A DNA stretch of 64,000 nt from Cryobacterium tepidiphilum (GCF_003716325.1 NZ_RDSR01000002.1:124001-188000); one strand, 5' to 3'. Shown: positions 8,444-17,400, counted from the stretch's first letter. Translations and numbers: made by a program. Notes: generated from the sequence alone by a model not told the origin.

Positions 8444-9228
8444 CGACGACCGGTTCCATCCCCACGCAGGGCAAGCCGCTCTCCGGCTGGCGGGTGCTCG
8501 TGCCGCGCGGCGGACCGTGGGGTGACCAGGTGGCGGCGAAGCTGCGCGCCAAGGGGGCGCATCCGGTCGTGGCGCCGATGATCAACTTCGCGCCAACGGA
8601 AGACGCCGATGCGCTTGAAGCGGCGCTGGCGCGACTGAGCGCCGGTGCGTTCGACTGGATGACGGTGACGAGCGCCACGACCGTCGACGTGCTGTCGTCG
8701 CACCGCACGGTGGTGCCGGCGGGAACCCGCGTCGCCGCCGTCGGCGAGACCACCGCCGCCGCGCTCGTGGCGGCCGGCTACCGGGTGGACATCGTTCCCT
8801 CCGAGGACAATTCCGCTCGCGGCATGTTGGCCGAATGGGAAGCCGTGACCGGCGGCGCGAACCCGCTGCGCGTGCTCACGCTGCGCTCCGAGATCGCCAA
8901 GCCGCTCCTGACCGAGGGACTGCGCCGACTGGGCCACGACGTCGAATCCGTGGTCGCCTACCGCACCATCGGCGTTCCGGTGACCGACAAGGTCAAAACG
9001 GATGTCGCGGCGGGCGCCGTGCGGGCGGTCCTCGTGACGTCGGGGAGCGTCGCCCAGCAGGTGCAGGAGCAGCTCGGGCCGATCCCCGAGTCCACGCTGG
9101 TTGCCTGCATCGGCCCGCGCACGGCCAAGGACGCCCGGGCGATCGGCCTGCGGGTCGACGTGGTCGCCGACGAGCGGAGCGCCGAGAGCCTGATCGACGC
9201 GCTGGTGCGCATCGCCGAGGCCGACTGA
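8440..9228 (+). CDS. hemD: Uroporphyrinogen III synthase
   Basis: Cyclises hydroxymethylbilane with inversion of ring D to uroporphyrinogen III, the HemE substrate. 262 aa, two-lobed fold of low conservation. Recognisable pieces are GWRVLVPRGGPWGDQVAAKLRAKG at the N-terminus, the DWMTVTSATTVDVL strand, VAAVGETTAAAL, VVAYRTIG at the lobe hinge, VLVTSGSVAQQV and ACIGPRTAKDARAIGL. The GTG at 8440 overlaps the hemC stop by 4 bp. This assignment rests on the fold motifs plus position between hemC and hemB. Confidence 0.92.
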   Translation: MTTTGSIPTQGKPLSGWRVLVPRGGPWGDQVAAKLRAKGAHPVVAPMINFAPTEDADALEAALARLSAGAFDWMTVTSATTVDVLSSHRTVVPAGTRVAAVGETTAAALVAAGYRVDIVPSEDNSARGMLAEWEAVTGGANPLRVLTLRSEIAKPLLTEGLRRLGHDVESVVAYRTIGVPVTDKVKTDVAAGAVRAVLVTSGSVAQQVQEQLGPIPESTLVACIGPRTAKDARAIGLRVDVVADERSAESLIDALVRIAEAD

Positions 9229-9232
9229 CGCC

Positions 9233-9374
9233 GGTGCGCGGTTTCTGCCGCCTACCGCCCTCCGGGGCGGCGATTCCCCCGCACTCGCGATGGTGCCCGG
9301 GGAGGACATGCTCGCGAGTGCGCGGTTTCTGCCGCCTTCCGGGGCCGGGGGCGGCGTTTGGCCCGCACTTGCGG
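9233..9374. repeat. Two tandem REP-like imperfect palindromes
   Basis: The 185-bp hemD-hemB gap contains the identical 19-mer TGCGCGGTTTCTGCCGCCT at 9235-9253 and 9319-9337. Each copy is followed, about 10-15 bp on, by an imperfect inverted partner of the form GGCGGCG-(A/T)TT-...-CCCGCACT(C/T)GCG, so each unit (9233-9290 and 9311-9374) can fold back on itself. The junction between units is itself dyad-symmetric (CACTCGCGA ... TCGCGAGTG). This is the architecture of a REP/BIME pair. It may stabilise or attenuate the hemCD message; the role is unknown. Confidence 0.8.
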
Positions 9375-9401
9375 CTGGGAGAAGCACTCAGCCTGCGCCC
9401 G

Positions 9402-9407
9402 TAGGCT
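9402..9407 (+). promoter_or_regulatory. Candidate -10 box placing hemB on a leaderless transcript
   Basis: TAGGCT fits the actinobacterial TAnnnT -10 pattern and lies so that initiation 7 nt downstream falls exactly on the hemB GTG (9414). No convincing -35 is visible and there is no purine-rich ribosome site before the GTG, which agrees with leaderless translation. Confidence 0.35.
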
Positions 9408-9413
9408 TAACGG

Positions 9414-10400
9414 GTGAAACCACCGCTCATCCGCCCGCGCCGACTGCGCGCGACCCCCGCCTTCCGCCGCCTCGCCAGCGAGACCCGCCTGCATCCGGCG
9501 GAGCTCATCCTCCCGATGTTCGTGCGTGAGGGCACCGACCAGCCGGTGCCCATCGCGTCGATGCCCGGTGTCGTGCAGCACACCCTCGACAGCGCCCGGC
9601 GCGCGGTGGCGGATGCCGCGGAGGCCGGGATCGGCGGCGTGATGCTGTTCGGCGTTCCCGCGCAGCGTGACGCGATCGGCTCCGGCGCGACCGACGAGAA
9701 CGGCATCCTCAACGTGGCCACCCGCGCGCTCGTGGAGGAAGTGGGCGACGCGCTGGTCGTGCAGACCGACCTGTGCCTCGACGAGTTCACCGACCACGGC
9801 CACTGCGGCGTCCTCGCCGCCGACGGTCACGTCGACAACGACGCGACCCTGGAGCGCTACCGGGACATGGCGCTCGCGCAGGCGGCCGCCGGCTCCCAGT
9901 TGCTGGGGCTCAGCGGCATGATGGACGGCCAGACCGCCGCCGTGCGCGAGGTGCTCGACGACAACGGCTTCCAGGACACCGCGGTGCTCGCCTACTCCGC
10001 GAAGTACGCCTCCGCCTACTACGGGCCGTTCCGTGAGGCGGTGGATTCCGCCCTGACCGGCGACCGCCGCGCCTACCAGCTGAATCCCGGCAACCGCCGC
10101 GAAGGCCTCCGCGAGGCGCTCCTCGACATCGACGAGGGCGCCGACATCGTCATGGTCAAGCCCGCCGGCAGCTACCTCGACGTGCTCTCCGATGTCGCCG
10201 CCGCCAGCGATATTCCGGTGTGGGCATATCAGGTCTCCGGCGAGTATGCGATGATCGAGGCCGCAGCCGCCAACGGCTGGATCGACCGTCGGCGCACCAT
10301 CGAGGAGTCCGTCCTCGGCATCCGTCGCGCCGGAGCCGACGCCGTGCTCACCTACTGGGCCGTCGAACTCGCCGACTGGCTGGGCGGGGCACAGCGCTGA
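9414..10400 (+). CDS. hemB: Delta-aminolevulinic acid dehydratase (porphobilinogen synthase)
   Basis: Condenses two 5-aminolevulinates to porphobilinogen, feeding HemC. 328 aa. Both Schiff-base lysines are present: [14 protein letters not shown] (Lys197) and [10 protein letters not shown] (Lys249). The metal loop reads [14 protein letters not shown], so the classic three-cysteine zinc site is C-x-D...C here (Cys121, Asp123, Cys131), with an aspartate where zinc enzymes have the middle cysteine. The allosteric Mg-site arginine region and ENGILN loop are conserved. GTG start; the stop overlaps the hemL ATG by one base. Confidence 0.97.
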   Translation: MKPPLIRPRRLRATPAFRRLASETRLHPAELILPMFVREGTDQPVPIASMPGVVQHTLDSARRAVADAAEAGIGGVMLFGVPAQRDAIGSGATDENGILNVATRALVEEVGDALVVQTDLCLDEFTDHGHCGVLAADGHVDNDATLERYRDMALAQAAAGSQLLGLSGMMDGQTAAVREVLDDNGFQDTAVLAYSAKYASAYYGPFREAVDSALTGDRRAYQLNPGNRREGLREALLDIDEGADIVMVKPAGSYLDVLSDVAAASDIPVWAYQVSGEYAMIEAAAANGWIDRRRTIEESVLGIRRAGADAVLTYWAVELADWLGGAQR

Positions 10401-11722
10401 TGACCACCCACAACGATGAACTCTTCGCCCGCGCGCAGGACTCCATCCCGGGCGGCGTGAACTCGCCGGTGCGGGCCTTCCGCTCCGTGGGCGGCACGCC
10501 GCTGTTCCTGGTCTCGGCCGCGGGCGCGTACGTGACGGACTCTGACGGTCGCGACTACGTCGACCTCGTCAGCTCCTGGGGTCCCGCGATCCTCGGCCAC
10601 GCGCATCCGGAGGTCGTCAGGGCGGTGCAGGAAGCCGCCGCGCTCGGCCTGTCGTTCGGCGCCTCCACGCCGAGCGAGACCGTGCTCGCCGAGCTTGTGA
10701 AGGACCGCGTGGGCGCGGTCGAGAAGCTGCGCCTCGTCTCCACCGGCACCGAGGCCACGATGACGGCCATCCGGCTGGCGCGCGGCTTCACCGGCCGCGA
10801 CCTGCTCGTGAAGTTCGCGGGCCACTACCACGGGCACTCCGACGGCCTGCTTGCCGAGGCGGGATCCGGGCTCGCGACGCTCGCGATGCCCGGTTCCGCG
10901 GGTGTGACCGCCGCGACCGCCGCGCAGACGCTCGTGCTTCCGTACAACGATCTCGACGCCGTGCGCGCGGCCTTCGCCGCCCACCCCGGCCGCATCGCCG
11001 CCGTGATCACCGAGGCGGCCGCCGCGAACATGGGCGTCGTGGCCCCCGATCCGGGTTTCAACGCCGCCCTCGCCGACCTGGTGCACGAGGAAGGCGCGCT
11101 GCTCATCCTCGACGAGGTGCTCACCGGATTCCGCGTGGGCCCCGCCGGCTTCTGGGGACTCGAGCAGGCGGCCGGCGACGCGTACCGGCCCGACCTCATC
11201 ACCTTCGGCAAGGTCATCGGCGGCGGACTTCCCGTCGCCGCGCTCGGCGGCCGCGCCGAGGTGATGGACTACCTCGCGCCGGCCGGGCCGGTCTACCAGG
11301 CGGGCACACTCTCCGGGAACCCGGTGGCGGTGGCCGCGGGCATTGCCACGCTGCGGGCAGCGGATGCCGCGGTGTACGAGCGCCTGGACCAGACCGCGAG
11401 CGTCGTCTCCGACTCGGTCTCGGCGGCGCTGTCCGCCGAGGGTGTCGAGCACAGCGTGCAGCGGGCCGGAAACCTGTTCAGCTTCGTCTTCGGCCCGGCC
11501 GCGGCCCGGCAGGCGCCTCGGAATTACGTCGAGGTGCAGGGCCAGGAGTCGTTCCGATACCCGCCGTTCTTCCACAGCATGCTCGCCGACGGGGTGTCGC
11601 TGCCGCCGTCGGTCTTCGAGGCCTGGTTCGTCTCGGCCGCGCACGACGAGGACGCCATCGGCCGCGTGCTGGACGCCCTGCCGCGCGCGGCGAAGGCCGC
11701 CGCATCCGCCACCCCGGCCTGA
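10400..11722 (+). CDS. hemL: Glutamate-1-semialdehyde 2,1-aminomutase
   Basis: PLP enzyme converting glutamate-1-semialdehyde (HemA product) to 5-aminolevulinate (HemB substrate). 440 aa. [19 protein letters not shown] is the family N-terminal signature, [16 protein letters not shown] the PLP phosphate site, [14 protein letters not shown] the PLP-binding aspartate strand (Asp238), and [17 protein letters not shown] carries the Schiff-base lysine (Lys271). The C-terminus ends in a short Ala-rich tail. It closes the heme transcription unit. A 131-bp gap follows with only a weak GGCCGG/CCGGCC hairpin (11763-11780). Confidence 0.97.
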   Translation: MTTHNDELFARAQDSIPGGVNSPVRAFRSVGGTPLFLVSAAGAYVTDSDGRDYVDLVSSWGPAILGHAHPEVVRAVQEAAALGLSFGASTPSETVLAELVKDRVGAVEKLRLVSTGTEATMTAIRLARGFTGRDLLVKFAGHYHGHSDGLLAEAGSGLATLAMPGSAGVTAATAAQTLVLPYNDLDAVRAAFAAHPGRIAAVITEAAAANMGVVAPDPGFNAALADLVHEEGALLILDEVLTGFRVGPAGFWGLEQAAGDAYRPDLITFGKVIGGGLPVAALGGRAEVMDYLAPAGPVYQAGTLSGNPVAVAAGIATLRAADAAVYERLDQTASVVSDSVSAALSAEGVEHSVQRAGNLFSFVFGPAAARQAPRNYVEVQGQESFRYPPFFHSMLADGVSLPPSVFEAWFVSAAHDEDAIGRVLDALPRAAKAAASATPA

Positions 11723-11853
11723 GCGGCGGCGCGCGTGGCCGGCACGTCGGGCGGGAATGAGCGGCCGGATTGGACCGGCCCGACCAGCGGAGAGTTATGG
11801 CTTTGTGAGAACCGGACAAGCCGAATCCGCGTGCGAGGCGGCAGACTAGACGC

Positions 11854-12234
11854 ATGACCTCCGTGCGCGTGCATTCCGATCGGCTTGAGATTCAGCTGAC
11901 CCGTGCGGAGAAGCTGTTGTCGATGCACAAGGACGACCTCGTCATCCCGCGGGAGAGCATCCGCTCGGTCACGATCACCGACGACCCGTGGATCTGGCTG
12001 CGCGGCATCCGCACACGGGGCGTCGAGGTGCCGCTGGTGGTCGCCATCGGCGCCTGGAAGTTCCACGGCGGCAAGGACTTCCTCGCGGTCAAGGGCAAGC
12101 AGCAGGCCGTGGTGATCGACCTGGTCGACGAGGAGTTCGCCCGCGTGATCCTCACCAGCCAGCACGCCGCCGAGCTGATCGCCTCGCTCAAGCTGCAGGA
12201 CGAAGCCGAGTCGACCCCCTGGTCGCCCAGCTGA
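11854..12234 (+). CDS. Hypothetical protein, small PH-like beta-sheet domain
   Basis: 126 aa, cytoplasmic, no signal or membrane span. It is mostly alternating beta strands (VRVHSDRLEIQLT, SIRSVTITDDPWIW, VPLVVAIGAWKF, QQAVVIDLVD) closed by one helix (FARVILTSQHAAELIASLK). This resembles the split-barrel-plus-helix outline of bacterial PH-like domains of membrane-stress proteins. I do not recognise a specific family or active site. ATG at 11854. It is convergent with the AcuI-like gene, 13 bp apart, and has no obvious partner. Confidence 0.7.
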   Translation: MTSVRVHSDRLEIQLTRAEKLLSMHKDDLVIPRESIRSVTITDDPWIWLRGIRTRGVEVPLVVAIGAWKFHGGKDFLAVKGKQQAVVIDLVDEEFARVILTSQHAAELIASLKLQDEAESTPWSPS

Positions 12235-12247
12235 GCTGCCCTGCCGG

Positions 12248-13264
12248 CTACCGTCGCACGTCGACGACCGTGCGGCCGTGCAGGTTCCCGGCCAATATGC
12301 CTTCCGCGGCATGGAACGAATCCTCCAGGCCGATCTCGCAGGTCAGCTCGTCGAGCAGGCCGAGGTCGAGATCGGTGGCGATCCGCGCCCAGGCCTGCTC
12401 CCGGAGCGGCCGTGGGGCCTCCACCGAGTTCACGCCGAGGAGGCTGACCCCGCGCAGGATGAACGGCATGACGGTCGCGGGAAGGTCGGAGCCCTGCGCC
12501 AGGCCGCACGCGGTCACGAATCCGCCATACCGGGTTTGGGCGAGCACGTTCGCGAGCGTCACGCTGCCCACCGAGTCGACGGCGGCCGCCCACTGCTGGG
12601 CCTGCAGCGGCTTGCCCGGTTCGCCCAGCGTCGCCCGGTCGACGACCGCTACGGCTCCCAGCTTCCGGAGGTAGTCGCCGAGCTCGTCGACCCGGCCGGT
12701 GGAGGCGTGCACGCGGAAGCCGCGGGCCGACAGCACCGCGACGGCGATGGAGCCGACGCCGCCGGTAGCGCCGGTGACGAGCACGTCGCCGGCGTCGGGG
12801 GAGACCCCGGCCCGTTCCAGGGCGAGCACAGACAGCATGGCGGTGAACCCGGCCGTCCCCACGGCTGCGGCCTGCCGCGCGCTGATTCCCTCGGGGAGCC
12901 GCACCAGTGCGTCACCCGCCACCCGGGCCCGCTCGGCGAGGCCGCCGTGGTGGCTCTCGCCGAGGCCTGCGCCGTTCAGGATGACGGTGTCGCCGGGCAC
13001 CCAGCGCGCGTCGCTGCTCTCCTCGACGGTGCCGACCAGGTCGATGCCGGCGATGAGCGGCCAGACCCGGGCGACGCCCGGCCGGCCGGTGATCGCAAGC
13101 CCGTCCTTGTAGTTGATGCTCGAATACTCGACGGAAACGGTGACCTCGCCCGCCATGAGAAAGGCGTCGTCCACCGTGCACAGGCTGGCGGACGGATGGC
13201 CGGCGCCGTCGGCATCCGTTGTCTTGTCGACCACGATCGCCCTGAAACCCGTCTCTGCGCCCAT
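12248..13264 (-). CDS. acuI: AcuI/YhdH-type NADPH-dependent acrylyl-CoA reductase (MDR superfamily)
   Basis: 338-aa zinc-independent medium-chain reductase. VEYSSINYKDGLAITG is a hallmark of the YhdH/AcuI branch, DLVGTVEESSD and GDTVILNG belong to the catalytic domain, AVGTAGFTAMLSVLALE precedes the Rossmann loop VTGATGGVGSIAVAVL. Members reduce acrylyl-CoA to propionyl-CoA or related enoyl compounds, which would link to the prpDC genes at 43.5 kb; that link is inference. I chose the ATG at 13264, because the longer upstream reading lacks homology. It is preceded by an ABC-2 exporter on the same strand, 23 bp away. Confidence 0.88.
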   Translation of the reverse strand: MGAETGFRAIVVDKTTDADGAGHPSASLCTVDDAFLMAGEVTVSVEYSSINYKDGLAITGRPGVARVWPLIAGIDLVGTVEESSDARWVPGDTVILNGAGLGESHHGGLAERARVAGDALVRLPEGISARQAAAVGTAGFTAMLSVLALERAGVSPDAGDVLVTGATGGVGSIAVAVLSARGFRVHASTGRVDELGDYLRKLGAVAVVDRATLGEPGKPLQAQQWAAAVDSVGSVTLANVLAQTRYGGFVTACGLAQGSDLPATVMPFILRGVSLLGVNSVEAPRPLREQAWARIATDLDLGLLDELTCEIGLEDSFHAAEGILAGNLHGRTVVDVRR

Positions 13265-13287
13265 GCCACCCAGCCTACTTACCCGCT

Positions 13288-14112
13288 TCAGGTGACGTCG
13301 CGCCGCCAGGTGACGAGGTAGCCGATCACGGTCAGGACGACGGCGTAGGCCAGCAGCACCAGGCCGCCCTGCCACCACTCGAGAACGGATGCGCCGGGTG
13401 CGGCGATCGAGAAGAAGCTGGCTCCCACGAGCGCATCGGAGGCGGCCCCCGGCAGGAATCGGCCGATGCCCGCGGTCGCGTCGGTGAACGTCGAGGCCAG
13501 GCGCAGCAGCGGCTCGATGAACTGGGTGAACGCGAGCACGATGACGATCGTCGCCACCTGGTTCGGCACCAGAACGCCGAGGCCGACGCCGACGGCGGCC
13601 CAGAGCGCCATGGCGAGCACGGAGCGGCCGATGAGGGCCCAGGTGTCGCTCTCGCCGAGCACCGGGTCGACGCCGAACGTACCCATCACGAGCGCGCCGA
13701 CGCCCACCGAGGCGAGCAGGGCAACGACGCCCAGCACGGCCCCGAAGCCGAAGAGCGTGGTCAGTTTCGCGGCGAGCACCCGGCCCCGGCGCGGCACCGC
13801 CAGGAACGTCGGTGTCAGCGTCTGGTGCCGGAACTCACCGGTGACGGCCAGGGCGCCCAACAGCACCGGGAAAACGTACCCGACGGAGGACGCAAAGCTG
13901 TAGATGAGGGCCGGCAGCTGGGCGGGCGGCGGCGCCTGCCCGCCGCCCATGGACGACCCGATGGCTCCGCTCTGCACGCCGCCGAAGAGCGCCGACAGCC
14001 CGCCGGCCAGCACGGCGATGTAGCCGAACAGCACGAGGGCGATCACCCACCAGATGCGGGTGCTCGTGACCTTGGTGAACTCGGCCGCCACCGAACGCAG
14101 GTAGCCGCTCAC
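13288..14112 (-). CDS. ABC-2 type transporter permease
   Basis: 274 aa, six predicted spans: about 20-43 (after LRSVAAEFTKVTSTRIWW, the usual amphipathic start), 70-95, 105-145, 160-185, 190-210 and 245-268. A Gly/Pro/Gln loop separates spans 1 and 2, and GEFRHQTLTPTFLAVPRR is the typical cytosolic coupling segment. GTG start overlapping the stop of the ATPase gene by 4 bp. With 14109-15011 it forms a two-gene exporter of the DrrAB/NatAB kind. The substrate cannot be deduced; antibiotic, lipid or Na+ export are all described in the family. Confidence 0.88.
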   Translation of the reverse strand: MSGYLRSVAAEFTKVTSTRIWWVIALVLFGYIAVLAGGLSALFGGVQSGAIGSSMGGGQAPPPAQLPALIYSFASSVGYVFPVLLGALAVTGEFRHQTLTPTFLAVPRRGRVLAAKLTTLFGFGAVLGVVALLASVGVGALVMGTFGVDPVLGESDTWALIGRSVLAMALWAAVGVGLGVLVPNQVATIVIVLAFTQFIEPLLRLASTFTDATAGIGRFLPGAASDALVGASFFSIAAPGASVLEWWQGGLVLLAYAVVLTVIGYLVTWRRDVT

Positions 14113-15011
14113 AGCGTGTGCCCCTCTCCCACGAGCGCGAGGAAGGAGTCCTCGAGCCCGGATTTCTGCCGATGCAATGTGCTGAGCTCCACTCCCGCGG
14201 CGAAGGCGACGTGGCCGATGCGGGCGGGGTCGGGGTCGGCGGCGAGCAGGCCGGTGCGTCCCTCGGTGAAGCGGATGCCGGCATCCGTCAGGGCCGCCGC
14301 CAGCGCCTCGCGGGTGGGGGAGTCGACCACCACCTGCGGGGCGGTCTCGGTCTCGAGGCTGGATAGCGGTCCCCGGTGCACGAGGCGCCCGCGCGCGATG
14401 ATCACCACGTCGTCCACGCTCTGTTGCACCTCGGAGAGCAGGTGCGAGCTGACGAGAACCGTGCGGCCCTCACCGGCGAGCTCTCGCAGGAAACCGCGGA
14501 TCCACTTGATGCCCTCGGGGTCGAGCCCGTTGATCGGCTCGTCGAGCACGAGCACGCCCGGGTCGCCGATCAGGGCGAAGGCGAGCCCCAGCCGTTGGCG
14601 CATGCCGAGGGAGTATCCGCCCACCCGGCGGTCCGCGTACTCGGTGAGGCCCACGGTCTGCAGCACCTCACCGACGCGCGTTGGCGGAAGACCGGCGCCG
14701 ATGGCATAAACGCGCAGGTGGTTGCGGGCGGTGCGGCCGGGGTGGAAACTCGCGGCCTCGAGGGCGGAGCCGACGGTGGCCAGCGGATGCGAGAGATCGG
14801 CGTAACGCACGCCGCCGAAGGTGGCCGTGCCCGCCGTCGGCGTCACCAGCCCGAGGAGCATGCGCAGGCTCGTGGTCTTGCCCGCGCCGTTGGGGCCGAG
14901 GAAGCCGGTCACCCGGCCGGGCTCCACGGTGAACGAGAGGTCGTCGACGGCCGTGACCGCGCCGAAGCGCTTCGTGACGTTCGCGAATTCGACAACTGAG
15001 CCAGCAGGCAT
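14109..15011 (-). CDS. ABC transporter ATP-binding protein (exporter, DrrA/CcmA-like)
   Basis: 300 aa. Walker A FLGPNGAGKTTSLRML (about residues 37-52), Q-loop region near VGSALEAASFHPGRTARN, signature GYSLGMRQRLGLA (the LSGGQ variant YSLGM), Walker B VLVLDEPINGLDP, and H-loop LVSSHLLSEV. A ~90-residue C-terminal extension (from about 210) is typical of bacterial ABC-2 exporters. ATG at 15011 with an AGAGG ribosome site. It is the first gene of the exporter pair. Confidence 0.93.
   Translation of the reverse strand: MPAGSVVEFANVTKRFGAVTAVDDLSFTVEPGRVTGFLGPNGAGKTTSLRMLLGLVTPTAGTATFGGVRYADLSHPLATVGSALEAASFHPGRTARNHLRVYAIGAGLPPTRVGEVLQTVGLTEYADRRVGGYSLGMRQRLGLAFALIGDPGVLVLDEPINGLDPEGIKWIRGFLRELAGEGRTVLVSSHLLSEVQQSVDDVVIIARGRLVHRGPLSSLETETAPQVVVDSPTREALAAALTDAGIRFTEGRTGLLAADPDPARIGHVAFAAGVELSTLHRQKSGLEDSFLALVGEGHTL
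14272..14287. repeat. Perfect 16-bp palindrome CGGATGCC-GGCATCCG
   Basis: Two copies of the window's over-represented octamer abut in inverted orientation inside the ATPase gene, forming a perfect 16-bp dyad. It encodes part of the C-terminal domain. See the finding on this word. Confidence 0.7.
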
Positions 15012-15053
15012 CCGTACCTCTTTCCTTGCAGCTCAGCCTAGCGGAAGAGCCGG

Positions 15054-15884
15054 TCAACACGGAAATCCACTGCCGAGGAATGCGAGGGTGGAATCGATGG
15101 CCCGACGGTAGGCCGACGGGCCGCCGGGGCCTGAGCGGCCGGTCAGGCTGTCGGTCGCCAGGCGGAAGACGATCGCGCGGAGCAGGTACTGCCCGAAGGC
15201 GGGCGCCGTTGCGGCGGTCTGCACGAGGCCGGTCGGCGCGCCCTCGAAGGTGATCGCGTCGACGACGACGATCGCGGAGGCGTAGGCCGCTGGGCGCCAG
15301 TACAGCGAGAGGTCGATGATGGCCGGCGGGAGGTCGTCGTGGAACAGCACATTGCCGGTGAGGTCGCCGTGGACGAGCGTCGGCGTGTCCTCCACCGGCT
15401 GCAAGACCGAGCGGATGCGCGCGATCTCCGGGACGGCCTCGACCTGGGCGACCGTCTCCTCGCCCCAGGCGATGCGATCGCCGCGCGCCCAGGCATCCGT
15501 TCGCGCCCGGATGAACGACGGTTCGCTAACGCCCGCGCAGAGGTCGGAGAACCGGCGACCCGCGGCGATGATGTCGAGCCACCTGCCCGGCAGGTGGCTG
15601 CCGGGCAGGGCCGGGAACGCGGTCCACCCGCCGATCTCGAATCCGCCTGAGCGCGCCGGCAACGGCAGGGCAGCCCGGATCTCGCCGGATCGGAGCCGGG
15701 GCGCCACCTCGCCGGCGAGCCAGTCAAGTGCGTGAGCGGGCATGTCACGCGGCTTCAGCACGAGGTCGCCGCACTGCCACGTCGTGCCCTGCCCGCCCGG
15801 CAGCCGGTGGGGAACGCCGGTCGCGCCGAATGCGCGCAGCACCTCCGGCGGCGGCTGCTCAGTCGTCGAGGAGCTGCCGGGCAT
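15054..15884 (-). CDS. Aminoglycoside-phosphotransferase-fold protein (TIGR02569-like)
   Basis: 276 aa, kinase-like fold. The N-terminal PPPEVLRAFGATGVPHRLPGGQGTTW motif and the DLVLKPRDMP segment resemble actinobacterial TIGR02569 proteins. The catalytic loop is LVHGDLTGNVLF (H-G-D), and the metal aspartate is in AIIDLSLYWRP. The presence of both HGD and IDL motifs suggests an active small-molecule kinase, but no substrate is known for this subfamily. The ATG at 15884 overlaps the end of the TPR gene by 26 bp, so the two are coupled. Confidence 0.8.
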   Translation of the reverse strand: MPGSSSTTEQPPPEVLRAFGATGVPHRLPGGQGTTWQCGDLVLKPRDMPAHALDWLAGEVAPRLRSGEIRAALPLPARSGGFEIGGWTAFPALPGSHLPGRWLDIIAAGRRFSDLCAGVSEPSFIRARTDAWARGDRIAWGEETVAQVEAVPEIARIRSVLQPVEDTPTLVHGDLTGNVLFHDDLPPAIIDLSLYWRPAAYASAIVVVDAITFEGAPTGLVQTAATAPAFGQYLLRAIVFRLATDSLTGRSGPGGPSAYRRAIDSTLAFLGSGFPC

Positions 15885-16440
15885 AGTTCGCCATGGAGCG
15901 GCGATAGCGGGTGAGGTGCGGAACAAGCGCCGTCAGGGCGACGGATACCGCCTCCCGCTCCCGGCCGACATCGACGAGCGCCAGGGCGAGCACGGTGCAG
16001 AGCTCGTCGGACAGCTCATCGTTGCCCAGGCTTCCGCCATGGACCCGCTCGTCGTCAGAGCCGTCATCAAAGTAGCGATCGTCCGTGAAGTTGTCGCCGT
16101 CCACTCCCGGCAGCTGGGCGCGCTCCGCGGTGAGAAGCTCGACGCTCTCCTCCGCGCGGCCGAGGAGACGCAGGGAACTGGCCAGCTGGATCACCGCGCG
16201 TCGCCGGCGGATGAGACCCACGCCACTCGCGATGGCGAGCTCATACAACGGCACCGCGCCTTCGGGATGACCGGTGGAATCCAAGGCAGCCGCAAGTTCG
16301 AAAGGGCGCACCGGACTTTCGTCGGGGAGTTGATCAGTCAGCCGCGTCATACGCAGCAGAAACTCCTGCTCGCTGAGGTCGTCGAACGCCGACCACAGCT
16401 CAGCCAGCTCTCGTTCCCACTCGATCCCGTACTCAGTCAT
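15859..16440 (-). CDS. TPR-repeat protein (TPR_5-like)
   Basis: 193 aa, soluble, all-helical. Helix pairs with TPR spacing occur at LWSAFDDLSEQEFLLRMTRL, PFELAAALDSTGHPEGAVPLYELAIASG, RRAVIQLASSLRLLGRAEESVELL and DELCTVLALALVDVGREREAVSVAL. An acidic insert (DGDNFTDDRYFDDGSDDE, about residues 113-130) interrupts the third and fourth repeats. Such proteins mediate protein-protein contacts. It sits upstream of and overlaps the phosphotransferase-fold gene, so they may act together. No further function can be assigned. Confidence 0.8.
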   Translation of the reverse strand: MTEYGIEWERELAELWSAFDDLSEQEFLLRMTRLTDQLPDESPVRPFELAAALDSTGHPEGAVPLYELAIASGVGLIRRRRAVIQLASSLRLLGRAEESVELLTAERAQLPGVDGDNFTDDRYFDDGSDDERVHGGSLGNDELSDELCTVLALALVDVGREREAVSVALTALVPHLTRYRRSMANYARQLLDD

Positions 16441-16461
16441 GCCGACACTCTAGCGAGCAGG

Positions 16462-17358
16462 TCAGACAGTGTGGGCGGAGCAGGCGGGGTCGCCGGCCGC
16501 GCAGCCGGGGCACACGACGAGCTGCTCGCGGCAGGAGAGGTCGCGGCAGTTGCGCATGTGCTTCGTGGGCTCGCCGCACGCCACACAGCGGCCGAGCACG
16601 GCCGCGTGGTCGCTGAAGTCCACCGACATCCGCTGGTCGAAGACGTAGAGCGAGCCGTCCCACAGGCCGTCGTCGCCGAACGCCTCGCCGTAGCGCACGA
16701 TGCCGCCCTCGAGCTGGTACACCTCGCTGAATCCGCGCGACTTCATCAGCCCACTGAGCACCTCGCACCGGATGCCCCCGGTGCAGTAAGTCACGACCGG
16801 CTTGTCCTTGAGGTGGTCGTACTTTCCGCTGTCGAGCTCGGCCGTGAACTCCCGCGTGGTGGCGACGTCCGGGATCACCGCCCCACGGAAGCGCCCGATC
16901 TCGGCCTCGAACCCGTTGCGGCCGTCGAAGAACACCACGTCGTCGCCGCGCTCGGCGACCAGCTCGTGCACCTGCTCGGGGGCGAGGCGCTCGCCGCCGC
17001 CCACGACGCCGGTCTCGTCGACCCGGAGCTCGTCGGGGGCGCCGAAACTCACGATCTCGTCGCGCACTTTCACGACCAGGCGCGGGAAGTCGAGGCTCAA
17101 CCCGTTCTCGTCGAGGCCGGTGCCCTCGCTCCACTTGACGTCGATGCCCTTGAAGGCGGGGTAGTCGCGGGTCTTCCGCACGTATCGCTTGAGGGCGCCC
17201 AGCTCACCGCCGACGGTGCCGTTCAGGCCGTGCTTCGAGATGAGGATCCGGCCGCGCAGGCCCAGCGACTCGCAGAGGTTGCGCTGCCAGAGACGCACGG
17301 CGTCGGGGTCGGCCAGCGGGGTGAAGACGTAATACAGCAGGATCTTCGGAACGGCCAC
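16462..17358 (-). CDS. trhO: tRNA uridine(34) hydroxylase TrhO (rhodanese-related)
   Basis: 298 aa, GTG start. The N-terminal YceA-type domain ([20 protein letters not shown] ... [13 protein letters not shown]) is followed by a rhodanese domain whose active loop is YCTGGIRCE (Cys192). The C-terminal cysteine-rich segment ([14 protein letters not shown]...[11 protein letters not shown]) looks like a zinc-binding knuckle pair. TrhO hydroxylates U34 of certain tRNAs to ho5U using O2, independently of prephenate. The family assignment is firm; the biochemical role is by family. Confidence 0.92.
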   Translation of the reverse strand: MAVPKILLYYVFTPLADPDAVRLWQRNLCESLGLRGRILISKHGLNGTVGGELGALKRYVRKTRDYPAFKGIDVKWSEGTGLDENGLSLDFPRLVVKVRDEIVSFGAPDELRVDETGVVGGGERLAPEQVHELVAERGDDVVFFDGRNGFEAEIGRFRGAVIPDVATTREFTAELDSGKYDHLKDKPVVTYCTGGIRCEVLSGLMKSRGFSEVYQLEGGIVRYGEAFGDDGLWDGSLYVFDQRMSVDFSDHAAVLGRCVACGEPTKHMRNCRDLSCREQLVVCPGCAAGDPACSAHTV

Positions 17359-17400
17359 CGCCTCATTTTACGCGGTGGGCCGTTCCGCCTTCCGCACCGA

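Noticed and set aside
9235..9337. CRISPR-like pair of repeats
   Set aside because: Only two copies, each part of a palindromic unit, and no cas genes. REP-like elements explain it better.
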